DNA from: Fluviibacter phosphoraccumulans
GTDB taxonomy: Bacteria; Pseudomonadota; Gammaproteobacteria; Burkholderiales; Rhodocyclaceae
Assembly: GCF_016110345.1 (NCBI RefSeq)
Contig: NZ_AP019011.1
Location: 2,046,001 to 2,110,000 of the forward strand
Reading direction: 5' to 3'
DNA length: 64,000 nt
Shown here: piece by piece, positions 35,554 to 43,728 of the stretch
Position numbering within the stretch: the stretch's first letter is position 1
Layout of the letters: each line of letters begins with the position of its first letter
Translations under genes and position numbers: made by a program
The notes under the pieces: model-generated
Told to the model about the DNA's origin: nothing
Seen by the model: the letters and a program-made list of their open reading frames with translations, nothing else
The model's database searches: none

Positions 35554-37497
35554 ATGACCTTTGCCTTTCCTGTTTTATCCGTATGTCTTAAGCGTGGTCT
35601 GGCGGCGGGGCTGTTAGCTGTTTCCATTAACGCGATGGCGCAAGATGCAACGTATCTGAGTGCGCGTGATGCGGTGAAGAACGGGCAGCTGGGTAAGGTG
35701 GAACAGCTCTATCCGCAACTGAAGCAGCATGAACTGGCGCCCTATGTGGAGTCGTGGATGCTGAAGCCGCAGCTGACGTCGGATAGCCCGGAGATCCGTG
35801 CCTTCCTTAAAAAATACGAGGGGGAGCGGCCAGCCGAATTGCTGCGGGCGGACTGGATTCGCGCCCAGGCCAAACAGGGTAACTGGACGCTGGTCGCGCA
35901 GCAGGGGGTGCTCATGCTGCAACCAGAGCCGGATGTGCAGTGTTATGCCCTGCAACCGCGTGTGAACAACGGCGACAGCGCGGCGAAAGACCAGGCCAAC
36001 GTGCTGTGGACCACAGGCGTGGATTCACCTGATGCCTGTCAGGGTTTGTTCGATGCCCTATGGGCCAACGGGGCGCTCAAGGCCAGCGACGGTTGGGCGC
36101 GGGCACGTCGCCAGGTGGCGATGAATAAACTGAATCAGGCGCGCCAGACGCTAAGCGTCATGCGCGTGAATGTGAATGATGCGGCGGGCGGCCTCGATGC
36201 CGTGCTGAGCCGCCCGGTGATTTATCTGGAGCGCATGGGTACGCCGAACGACGACACCCAGAAGGAACTGGCGACGCTGGCGTTGGTGCGCATGGCGCGC
36301 AACGAACCGGGCAGTGCCGTATCGGCCCTGAAGCGTTATGGTTCGGGCCTGGATAAGGCGCAACAGGAATACGTGTGGGGCATCATCGGCTGGCAGTTGG
36401 GCATTCAGCAAAGCCCGGAAGCGCTGGATGCCGTGAAGAAGAGCGGCACGGTGTTGCTGCCAGATGATGCGATGGCCTGGCGAATCCGCGTGGCGTTGCG
36501 TGCGCAGGATTGGAGCCTGGTGCGTAAAGATATTGAAGCCATGCCGGAGCCGATGATTAATTCACCGGAGTGGGTGTACTGGCTGGGCCGTTCGTTCAAG
36601 GCACAGGGGCGCGACAGCGCGGCGGAAGACCAGTTCAAGAAGATTGCCGGCCAACCTAATTTCTATGGCGTGCTGGCCACGGAAGAACTGGGTGGGCGTG
36701 CCAAGCTGCCGACCCAGGCCGCACCGGCCACCGCGGAGGAGATTCGTCAGGTAGAGCGCCAGCCGGGTATTCGCCGGGCGCTGGCGATGTACCGACTGGA
36801 TCTGCGTCCGGAAGGCGTGAAGGAATGGAGTTGGGCCTTGCGCGGTATGAATGACCGCCAGCTGCTGGCAGCAGCGGAAATCGCTCAACGGAATCAGATT
36901 ATCGACCGCTCGATCAGCGCGGCCGACCGCACGAAGGAAGAACATAACTACAAGCTGCGCTTCCCAACGCCGCATGCCGACAAGATCATGACCCATTCGG
37001 ACCGCCAGAACCTGGATAAAGCCTGGGTGTATGGCCTGATGCGCCAGGAAAGCCGTTTTGTAACAAACGCCAAATCCAATGTGGGTGCGGCTGGCCTGAT
37101 GCAGGTGATGCCAGCGACCGGTAAGTGGGTGGCCAATAAGATCGGCGTGAAGCTGGGCCCGGGGGATCTGCACGACCCGGATACCAACGTCATGCTGGGC
37201 ACGACCTACATGCGCCTGGTGCTGGAAAGTCTGGATAACCACCCGGTGCTGGCTTCGGCCGCCTATAACGCCGGCCCCGGCCGTGCCCGCAAGTGGCGCG
37301 ATGTGAAGCCGCTGGAAGGCGCTGTGTATGCGGAAACCATCCCGTTTTCGGAAACCCGGGACTACGTCAAAAAGGTGATGAGCAACGCGGTGTTCTACCA
37401 GACGCTGATGACGGGGAACTCGCCATCGCTGAAGGTGATGCTGGGTACGATTGCGCCAAAGTCGGCGAAAACCGATTCAGCGCCAGAACTGCCTTGA
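35554..37497 (+). CDS. slt: Soluble lytic murein transglycosylase (Slt70-like)
   Basis: Periplasmic enzyme that cleaves peptidoglycan glycan strands to anhydro-muropeptides. A signal peptide (about residues 1-28, ending INAMAQD) is followed by a long superhelical all-alpha domain and the C-terminal SLT catalytic domain with the catalytic Glu in MRQESRF, then SNVGAAGLMQVMPATGKW and AAYNAGPGRARKWR. 647 residues, as in Slt70. Divergent from the cyclo-ligase gene. The next gene in the same direction is 63 bp away. Confidence 0.95.
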   Translation: MTFAFPVLSVCLKRGLAAGLLAVSINAMAQDATYLSARDAVKNGQLGKVEQLYPQLKQHELAPYVESWMLKPQLTSDSPEIRAFLKKYEGERPAELLRADWIRAQAKQGNWTLVAQQGVLMLQPEPDVQCYALQPRVNNGDSAAKDQANVLWTTGVDSPDACQGLFDALWANGALKASDGWARARRQVAMNKLNQARQTLSVMRVNVNDAAGGLDAVLSRPVIYLERMGTPNDDTQKELATLALVRMARNEPGSAVSALKRYGSGLDKAQQEYVWGIIGWQLGIQQSPEALDAVKKSGTVLLPDDAMAWRIRVALRAQDWSLVRKDIEAMPEPMINSPEWVYWLGRSFKAQGRDSAAEDQFKKIAGQPNFYGVLATEELGGRAKLPTQAAPATAEEIRQVERQPGIRRALAMYRLDLRPEGVKEWSWALRGMNDRQLLAAAEIAQRNQIIDRSISAADRTKEEHNYKLRFPTPHADKIMTHSDRQNLDKAWVYGLMRQESRFVTNAKSNVGAAGLMQVMPATGKWVANKIGVKLGPGDLHDPDTNVMLGTTYMRLVLESLDNHPVLASAAYNAGPGRARKWRDVKPLEGAVYAETIPFSETRDYVKKVMSNAVFYQTLMTGNSPSLKVMLGTIAPKSAKTDSAPELP

Positions 37498-37560
37498 AAT
37501 GGCATAAAATGTTGAAATTAGCGACTAACCACTGATCAGACGATCGACCAAGGAAGACTC

Positions 37561-38520
37561 ATGCTGAAGAACCACAAAATTCTCCTCATTGGTGGCACCG
37601 GTTTTGTTGGCCGTCATCTGGCCCGTGTGCTGGTCGATGCCGGCGTGCAGGTCACTATTCCGACCCGCCGTTACGAAAAGAATCGTGACATCACCATGCT
37701 GCCGAGCGTGATTCTGGTCGAGGCCGACATCAACGAAGATGGCGTGCTTGAGGGTTTAGCCACCGGCAAAGATGCCGTGATCAACCTGGTTGGCATTCTG
37801 CATGATCTGAATCCAGCCATTCCTTACGGTAAAGGATTCGCTGCCGCACACGTTGAGCTGCCCAAGAAAATTGTGGCCGCTTGTAAGGCTGCCGGTGTGA
37901 AGCGTTTGCTGCATATGAGCGCACTGCATGCTGGCAAGAAGGCACCTTCGGAATACCTGCGCTCTAAGGCTGCGGGCGAAGAAGTCGTTGCCAACTCCGG
38001 TTTGGTCACCACGATTTTCCGTCCGTCGGTTATTTTTGGCGCGCGCGATTCGTTTATTAATACGTTTGCCAAATTACTGCGCGCGTTCCCGATCATGCCT
38101 TTGGGCGGTGCGAATGCACGTTTTCAGCCAGTCTCCGTAGCTGATGTGGTCAATGCGTTTGTTCAGTCTTTACGCAGCCCCAGCATGGAAGGTCAGGCTT
38201 ACGACCTGTGTGGTCCTAAGGTCTACACGCTCAGAGAACTCGTGGAATACACGGGTGAGGTTATTGGCTTCAAGCGCAAGATCATTGCGCTGCCAGAAAG
38301 CCTGGCTTATGTTCAGGCCGGTTTTTTATCGTTGCTGCCGAACCCGATGATGTCGCAAGACAACCTGCGTTCCATGGAAGTCGATAGCGTCTGTGGTCCC
38401 GGCTGTAAGGCCCCGGCAGGTTGGAATCCAGAGCCCCTGGAAGCCGTCGCGCCTTTATATCTGCTCGATAGCGGTGATGCGGCTCAGTTTGCCGAATACC
38501 GCAGCCGCGCCGGTCGCTAA
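37561..38520 (+). CDS. NDUFA9-like NAD(P)-binding SDR-type protein
   Basis: Atypical short-chain dehydrogenase-like protein of 319 residues with an N-terminal Rossmann motif, LIGGTGFVGRHLARVLVDAG. The central segment VKRLLHMSALHAGKKAPSEYLRSKAAGEE contains an SDR-like Y...K pair. Members are usually annotated as complex I NDUFA9-subunit family proteins. In bacteria the function is not established and it is not a core complex I subunit. An AAGGAAG Shine-Dalgarno supports the ATG. Between slt and cca, which do not suggest a pathway. Confidence 0.85.
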   Translation: MLKNHKILLIGGTGFVGRHLARVLVDAGVQVTIPTRRYEKNRDITMLPSVILVEADINEDGVLEGLATGKDAVINLVGILHDLNPAIPYGKGFAAAHVELPKKIVAACKAAGVKRLLHMSALHAGKKAPSEYLRSKAAGEEVVANSGLVTTIFRPSVIFGARDSFINTFAKLLRAFPIMPLGGANARFQPVSVADVVNAFVQSLRSPSMEGQAYDLCGPKVYTLRELVEYTGEVIGFKRKIIALPESLAYVQAGFLSLLPNPMMSQDNLRSMEVDSVCGPGCKAPAGWNPEPLEAVAPLYLLDSGDAAQFAEYRSRAGR

Positions 38521-38560
38521 GCGTTTTACGTCACCGCACCACGGCTGAGGCATTGAGGTC

Positions 38561-39631
38561 GTGAAAATCTACGTCGTGGGTGGCGCCGTGCGCGATCGCC
38601 TGCTTGGCTTGACGCCTGGTGACCGCGACTATGTGGTGGTGGGGGGCTCTCCCGATGAAATGATCGCCGCCGGTTATCAACCGGTGGGCAAAGACTTCCC
38701 TGTGTTTCTCCATCCGCAGACGCATGAAGAATACGCGTTGGCGCGAACCGAGCGTAAAACGGGCCAAGGCTATCACGGCTTCAGTTGCTATGCAGCGCCC
38801 GATGTGACGCTAGAAGAAGACCTGGCGCGTCGCGACCTTACCATCAACGCTATGGCAGAAGATGCCACGGGTGCGGTCATTGACCCCTATGGGGGCCAAC
38901 AGGATCTGCAGGCGCAGGTATTTCGCCATGTGAGCGAAGCCTTTGCCGAAGACCCGGTGCGTATATTGCGCGTGGCCCGTTTTGCGGCGCGCTTCCCACA
39001 ATTTACGGTGGCCCCGGAAACGCAGTCACTGATGTGCTCGATGGTGCGCTCGGGCGAAACCAAACATCTGGTGGCCGAGCGTGTGTGGCAGGAATTGTCA
39101 CGCGGCCTGATGGCCGACCAGCCCGAACGCATGTTCATGGTGTTGGCTAACTGCGGCGCCGCGCCAGATCTGTTTGCGGGCGTGCTGCCACCGGCGGGTG
39201 TACTGGCCTGTGCCGTACAGAAACATTTGTCATTACCGGTACGCGTAGCCCTCTGGCTTTCGGCTTGCGCCGACCAACAAGTCAGTGCCCTTGCTAAAGA
39301 TTTGCGCCTGCCGACCGATTGCAAAGACATGGCACTGCTTCTAGTCCGGTATCAGAAGGCCTTGCTAACACTCGATGAACTCAGCGCAGAAGACCAACTC
39401 AACACGCTAGAACGTTGTGATGCGCTACGTCGAACGGATCGTTTTAAAGAGTTGCTCTCTGCGTTGTCGTGTCTGGGGGCCGATGCATTACTCGCCGAGC
39501 GCTGGTTAAAAACGCTGGCCGCAGCGGCCGGTGTCGATGCCGGTGCCATCGCACTGGCCGTTCGTACACAAGAACACATTGCCACCCGTATACGCGATGC
39601 GCGTATCGAAGCCATACAGAATATTGCCTGA
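38561..39631 (+). CDS. cca: CCA tRNA nucleotidyltransferase (class II, shortened C-terminus)
   Basis: Adds or repairs the 3'-CCA end of tRNAs. Seen: GGAVRDRLLG, the catalytic GDRDY pair, RRDLTINAMAEDATGAVIDPYGG, EDPVRILRVARFAARF and the basic AERVWQELSRGL. All polymerase motifs are intact. GTG start. At 356 residues it is about 55 shorter than the E. coli-type multifunctional enzyme. The metal-binding HD phosphohydrolase motif (family CHDLGKG) and the WPRHHGHG-like segment are not present after residue 220, so 2',3'-cyclic phosphodiesterase activity is probably missing. Next gene (39642) starts 10 nt later. Confidence 0.92.
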   Translation: MKIYVVGGAVRDRLLGLTPGDRDYVVVGGSPDEMIAAGYQPVGKDFPVFLHPQTHEEYALARTERKTGQGYHGFSCYAAPDVTLEEDLARRDLTINAMAEDATGAVIDPYGGQQDLQAQVFRHVSEAFAEDPVRILRVARFAARFPQFTVAPETQSLMCSMVRSGETKHLVAERVWQELSRGLMADQPERMFMVLANCGAAPDLFAGVLPPAGVLACAVQKHLSLPVRVALWLSACADQQVSALAKDLRLPTDCKDMALLLVRYQKALLTLDELSAEDQLNTLERCDALRRTDRFKELLSALSCLGADALLAERWLKTLAAAAGVDAGAIALAVRTQEHIATRIRDARIEAIQNIA

Positions 39632-39641
39632 GGTAAAAACA

Positions 39642-40466
39642 TTGTCCGACGCACTGTCACTTGAAGTTATTAGCCGTTACCCAAGCAAGGGTAAGCGCCG
39701 CACACCTTTGTTATTTATTCACGGTGCTTTTACCGCTGCCTGGGTATGGTCAGACCATTTTTTGGATTGGTTTGCCGAGCGCGGTTGGCCCGTGCACGCG
39801 ATTTCCTTGCGTGGGCATGGGGGCAGCGAGGGGCATGAGATGCTCGGCCAGTGGGGTATTGATCACTACGTGGCCGACGTGATGCAGGTGATCGATGAGA
39901 TCGGCGAAGCCCCGGTGCTCATCGGTCACTCGATGGGCGGTTTCGTGGTGCAGAAGTGCCTGACGCAAGCGGAGTTTCCTGCGGCGGTGCTGATGTGTTC
40001 CGTACCCCCTAAAGGATTGCTCGCCAGCTCGTTGTCGATGATCTGGTCGCATCCTGATCTGATGGGCAGCTTGTCGCAGTTGATGACGGGTGGCCCGGTG
40101 GATATCGACTCGCTCAAGGATGCGCTCTTCGCGCAGCCGGCCTCAATGACCGATTTGCAGCGCTATCTGATGCTGTCGCAAATGGAGTCGCAACGCGCCA
40201 TTTGGGATATGACCATGTTCAATCTGATCAATCCAGAGCGTTTGAAGCCTGTGCCCAAGCTGATCATTGGCGCAGAGCTCGATCACATTATCCCTGCCAA
40301 CCAGGTGCGAGATACCGCTGAAACCTACGGTGTGGAGCCGGTGATCTTTCCGGGCATGGGCCATGGCCTGATGCTGGAACGCGACTGGGAGCACGTTGCC
40401 GATGTGCTGAATGATTGGTTGGTGGCGGTAGTGCCAGATGCACCGAAGGCTAAAAAGGTAGGCTAA
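39642..40466 (+). CDS. Alpha/beta hydrolase
   Basis: About 274 residues of alpha/beta-hydrolase fold. The oxyanion-hole region is LLFIHGAFTAAWVW, the nucleophile elbow GHSMGG carries the catalytic Ser, and the final GMGHGLMLE contains the catalytic His. An Asp in GAELDHIIPANQV is the likely third member of the triad. Substrate is unknown. I start at TTG 39642, preceded by GAGG at 8 nt and only 10 nt after cca. The frame stays open further upstream inside cca without similarity. An esterase or lipase role is an inference. Confidence 0.85.
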   Translation: MSDALSLEVISRYPSKGKRRTPLLFIHGAFTAAWVWSDHFLDWFAERGWPVHAISLRGHGGSEGHEMLGQWGIDHYVADVMQVIDEIGEAPVLIGHSMGGFVVQKCLTQAEFPAAVLMCSVPPKGLLASSLSMIWSHPDLMGSLSQLMTGGPVDIDSLKDALFAQPASMTDLQRYLMLSQMESQRAIWDMTMFNLINPERLKPVPKLIIGAELDHIIPANQVRDTAETYGVEPVIFPGMGHGLMLERDWEHVADVLNDWLVAVVPDAPKAKKVG

Positions 40467-40522
40467 CCCGCATTTTTTAGGGCGTATTCGATCTGTCACC
40501 AGTAAATAGTTTGCTTTACAGG

Positions 40523-40550
40523 ACGTTTTTATTCTATAGAATGAAAACGT
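40523..40550. promoter_or_regulatory. 28-bp palindromic operator of the Xre-RES module
   Basis: An almost perfect palindrome: 40523-40536 and 40537-40550 are complementary at 13 of 14 positions, centred on ATTCTA / TAGAAT. It lies 16 bp before the antitoxin ATG. A possible -35 TTGCTT (40511-40516) and -10 TCTATA (40533-40538) place the -10 inside the palindrome, so a bound antitoxin would block RNA polymerase. Known: type II antitoxins autoregulate through such sites. Confidence 0.7.
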
Positions 40551-40565
40551 CTTGGGGAGGACGTG

Positions 40566-40946
40566 ATGAAAAGCCAATTAAAGTCCGCAAGCAACGAAAG
40601 ATCTGCCGTCTTGAGTATGGCAGTTTCTGAAGTTGCGGACCGTTTAGGTATTGGGCCAACAGATACCGGTGACATTGTGGGGCTGAGTCAACCTACGGCG
40701 TCTCGCATGCTTAAAGGCAACTATCTTTTGAAAGAGCACAGCAAGGAATGGGAACTGTCTGCTCATTTGGTGCGGCTGTATCGTGCGTTGTTTTCTATGG
40801 TGGGCGGAAGCGATGAGTTGGCTAGCGGTTGGCTGCGTTCGTCGAATAAGGCCTTCGATAGTCAAAAACCAATCGATCTGATCAAACGCGTAGACGGATT
40901 GCTAAATGTCTGTGAATACCTGGACGCCCACCGCGCTCGCATCTGA
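40566..40946 (+). CDS. Xre/MbcA/ParS-type antitoxin (DUF2384)
   Basis: A 126-residue antitoxin: N-terminal helix-turn-helix (SEVADRLGIGPTDTGDIVGLSQPTASRML) and the C-terminal toxin-binding domain of the MbcA/ParS/Xre family (GGSDELASGWLRSSNKAFDSQKPIDLIKR, with LNVCEYLDAHRARI). The ATG at 40566 has a GGAGG 5 nt before it. The GTG at 40563 is a less likely start. It overlaps the RES toxin start by 41 bp, which implies translational coupling. Base composition is more AT-rich than the neighbours, suggesting acquisition by transfer. Confidence 0.88.
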   Translation: MKSQLKSASNERSAVLSMAVSEVADRLGIGPTDTGDIVGLSQPTASRMLKGNYLLKEHSKEWELSAHLVRLYRALFSMVGGSDELASGWLRSSNKAFDSQKPIDLIKRVDGLLNVCEYLDAHRARI

Positions 40947-41658
40947 AGCAAGACCTTGGAGTGGCACTGGATGGCGTGCTGTTGAGGCGCAAAACCAGGT
41001 TGCCACGATGGGGCTTGTGCACGGCAATGTGAAGCGTCAGGCGCTTCTTGAAGATATCCTGGAAGAAGTTAAGCCAGCACAGCCTTCAGAAACGGTGGCT
41101 ATGCACTGGCTATTGTTTACCCCGTTTCGTTATAAACCTTTAGCTTGTGGCTCACGATTTAGACGAAGGCAAGATCCAGGCGTCTTTTATGGGGCAGTTG
41201 ATCGAAAGACCGCATGTGCTGAGAGCGGATATTGGCGGCTGCGCTTCTGGATGGATAGTGAATACCTTCGGGAAAAAACGCAATCAGTACCTGTGACGCT
41301 GTTTGAATTTCATGGCGAGGCACACAGTGCAATTAATTTAACGGCTAACCCATTTGTCACAGAGTCTACCAAGTGGATGAGCCCAGATGATTACACAGCT
41401 ACGCAAGAGCTCGCTGATGTTGCAAGACTGGCGAATGTGGAATTGATTCGTTATGGTTCTGTACGCAACCACGGTGGAGACTGTATTGCGGTTCTATCGC
41501 CCGACGTGTTTAAACGAGTCGATGAGCCGTTTCGGGAGAACCTGCAAAGCTGGACATTGACGATATGCCCGCCAGCCAACGTGGTTTGGCAACGATCGTT
41601 ATCAAGTGAGGGTTGGGCGTTTGACTTTAAAGCGTGTGTGACCGATCGCTGCGGATAA
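40906..41658 (+). CDS. RES-domain toxin (NAD+-degrading)
   Basis: 250 residues with the RES fold signature of NAD+ phosphorylase or glycohydrolase toxins. The three conserved polar positions are visible in context: Arg in GSRFRRRQDPGVFYGA, Glu in CAESGYWRLRFWMD and Ser in YGSVRNHGGDCIAVL. Known: RES toxins (for example MbcT) deplete NAD+ and are neutralised by their Xre antitoxin. The gene follows the antitoxin with overlap. Its last 32 bp overlap the end of the convergent midA-like gene, whose stop codon lies inside it. Confidence 0.85.
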   Translation: MSVNTWTPTALASEARPWSGTGWRAVEAQNQVATMGLVHGNVKRQALLEDILEEVKPAQPSETVAMHWLLFTPFRYKPLACGSRFRRRQDPGVFYGAVDRKTACAESGYWRLRFWMDSEYLREKTQSVPVTLFEFHGEAHSAINLTANPFVTESTKWMSPDDYTATQELADVARLANVELIRYGSVRNHGGDCIAVLSPDVFKRVDEPFRENLQSWTLTICPPANVVWQRSLSSEGWAFDFKACVTDRCG

Positions 41659-42859
41659 AACCGGGGATGCGCAGCGTTGCCGGCAAGCCTTTGGTGAGCA
41701 GAATGACCTTGAAGAACTCACCCATTTCGGCGGGCGACAGCAACGTCTGAACGGCGTGCTGCGTGCGAACCCAGGCCGGTGTGGTTTGCGCAGGATCAGC
41801 CGGTTGTTCGGTCGCCAGGATGTCGAGTAGCCCGGCGTCCATCAGCCAACCTGCCTGTGTGCAGTAACCGGTGACGTCCATACCGGCATCAAACCCGGCT
41901 TCGGCAATGGCGGTAAAGTCTACGTGGGCGGTGATGTCCTGCAGACCGGGCCAATAAAAAGGCTCGGGATGCGCGCGATGGCGGTAGTGGCACATGAGTG
42001 TGCCGCCGGTGCGTTCGTGATGATAAAACTCGTGACGTGGAAAGCCGTAGTCGATGAGCAGCAAGGCGCCCTGCGTCATGCGTTGCGCCAGCGTAGCAAT
42101 CCAGGCCGGGCCGGCCTCCGGTATTTCGGTGGTGTAGTCATCAGGCCAATCGTATTTACTGGCGAGCGCACGGATATGCTCGGCACGCTCCGGGCTGGTA
42201 TGGCCGGGGGTGGTGATGAAGCGGATGCCATCATCAACGGTTTCTAAACTGACGCCCAGGCGCTGGCCGTGGCCGTCTTTCCAGTGCACCAGTTCTATGG
42301 GCATGGCATCGAGCACTTCGTTACCGACGAGTACGCCTTCAATTCTGTCGGGCAGGCTGCTCAGCCAGTGAATGCGATCCATGAGGTGTGGCACGGCGGC
42401 TTGCAGATGCTGGCGTTGGCGTTCAGCCAGCTCGGCCGAGAGTTCGAGAATGTCGTAGCGTTCGGGCAACTGGTCCATGGCCTCCAGCGCCTGGAGCAAA
42501 TTACCCGCCAGTTTGCCGGTGCCGGCACCGGCTTCGGTGAGGTGGGGTTTGCTGGCCGCCAGGATGGGGGTAATGGTGTTGGCCAGGGTGCGGCCGAAGA
42601 GCGGCGTCATTTCCGGGCCGGTGACAAAGTCACCCGCGGCACCAAACTTATGCGCCCCACCACTGTAGTAGCCCAGCGCTGGCGCGTAGAGGGCCAGCCC
42701 CATGAATTCGGTAAAGGGTATCCAGCCACCGGCTGCTTCAATCGCTGCCAGGATTTTTGCGCAGAGTGCCTGACTGTGCGCCTGCGCTTCGCTATCCGGT
42801 TGCGGCAGCGGATCTTGGCCGCGGGGTGAGACTGGCTGAATGATGGGGGGCAGAGACAT
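41627..42859 (-). CDS. MidA/NDUFAF7-like SAM-dependent methyltransferase
   Basis: About 410 residues of the COG1565 family. Seen: GWIPFTEFMGLALYAPALGYYSGGAHKFGAAGDFVTGPEMTPLFGR near the N-terminus, the SAM-binding AGAGTGKLAGNLLQAL, and the C-terminal GFIRSDRSHTL, which is typical of this family. Known: mitochondrial NDUFAF7 methylates an Arg of a complex I subunit, but bacterial function is unproven. Start at ATG 42859 (MSLPPIIQPVSP). The longer frame upstream is not supported. Divergent from the SDR gene. Confidence 0.88.
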   Translation of the reverse strand: MSLPPIIQPVSPRGQDPLPQPDSEAQAHSQALCAKILAAIEAAGGWIPFTEFMGLALYAPALGYYSGGAHKFGAAGDFVTGPEMTPLFGRTLANTITPILAASKPHLTEAGAGTGKLAGNLLQALEAMDQLPERYDILELSAELAERQRQHLQAAVPHLMDRIHWLSSLPDRIEGVLVGNEVLDAMPIELVHWKDGHGQRLGVSLETVDDGIRFITTPGHTSPERAEHIRALASKYDWPDDYTTEIPEAGPAWIATLAQRMTQGALLLIDYGFPRHEFYHHERTGGTLMCHYRHRAHPEPFYWPGLQDITAHVDFTAIAEAGFDAGMDVTGYCTQAGWLMDAGLLDILATEQPADPAQTTPAWVRTQHAVQTLLSPAEMGEFFKVILLTKGLPATLRIPGFIRSDRSHTL

Positions 42860-42969
42860 GAGGCAACGGTTCGGTGACAGTAGAGCAGGAGGATAGCGCA
42901 TGCGACAATACGCGTCATTCTTATTGCTGCTAAATGCCCTTTGCCGTGACTCAAACCACCGATACGTTG

Positions 42970-43716
42970 ATGACCCAGGCACCTGTGATGCTGATCACCG
43001 GGGCGGCTCGTCGCGTGGGCGCAGCGATTGCTACGGCCTTGCACGCCAGTGGCGCACGCATTGCCTTGCATGCGCGGCAATCGGTGGCGGAGGCCGAAGG
43101 ACTGGCCGCGCAGCTAAATGCGGTGCGGGCGGATTCGGCTGCGGTATTGACAGCCGATCTGCTGGATACGTCGCGCATTACGCCGCTGGTCGCAGACGTG
43201 GTGGCACGCTTTGGCCGGCTTGATGGGTTGGTTTGCAATGCGTCGTCGTTCTTTCCGACGCCGCTGGGGCAGATTGGTGAAGCCGACTGGCACGACCTGG
43301 TGGGTAGCAATTTCAAGGCACCGCTCTTTCTGGCACAGGCGGCCGCACCGCATCTGCGGGCGGCGGGCGGTTGCATTATCAATATCACCGACATCCATGC
43401 CGAAAGGCCGCTGGCCGGTTATCCGTTGTATGCGGCGGCCAAGGGCGCCTTGCTGACGCTGACGCGTGCGCTGGCCATTGAGCTGGCGCCCGACGTGCGG
43501 GTCAATGCGGTGGCACCGGGGCCGATACTCTGGCCGGAAGATGGCCAATTTGATGTGGCCGAGCGCCAGGCGATTGTGCAACACACCTTGCTCAAGCGCG
43601 CTGGTACGCCGGAAGACATTGCCCGCACCGTACGTTTTCTGATGCTGGATGCGCCGTATATTACGGGGCAGGTTATTAATGTTGATGGGGGCCGCAGCGC
43701 CCACCTTGCTACTTAA
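42970..43716 (+). CDS. SDR-family pteridine reductase-like protein
   Basis: Short-chain dehydrogenase. Seen: an Arg-containing NADPH-type motif, GAARRVGAAIATALHASGARIALHAR, then LVCNASSFFPTPLGQ (the pteridine-reductase/FolM type NASSF motif), the YAAAKGAL catalytic Tyr-Lys, and a C-terminal ITGQVINVDGGRS. This pattern matches PTR1/FolM-like dihydromonapterin or dihydrofolate reductases. About 248 residues from ATG 42970. An ATG 12 codons upstream (42934) is the alternative. It is followed 12 nt later by ttcA. Confidence 0.85.
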   Translation: MTQAPVMLITGAARRVGAAIATALHASGARIALHARQSVAEAEGLAAQLNAVRADSAAVLTADLLDTSRITPLVADVVARFGRLDGLVCNASSFFPTPLGQIGEADWHDLVGSNFKAPLFLAQAAAPHLRAAGGCIINITDIHAERPLAGYPLYAAAKGALLTLTRALAIELAPDVRVNAVAPGPILWPEDGQFDVAERQAIVQHTLLKRAGTPEDIARTVRFLMLDAPYITGQVINVDGGRSAHLAT

Positions 43717-43728
43717 AGTTTTTGAATC

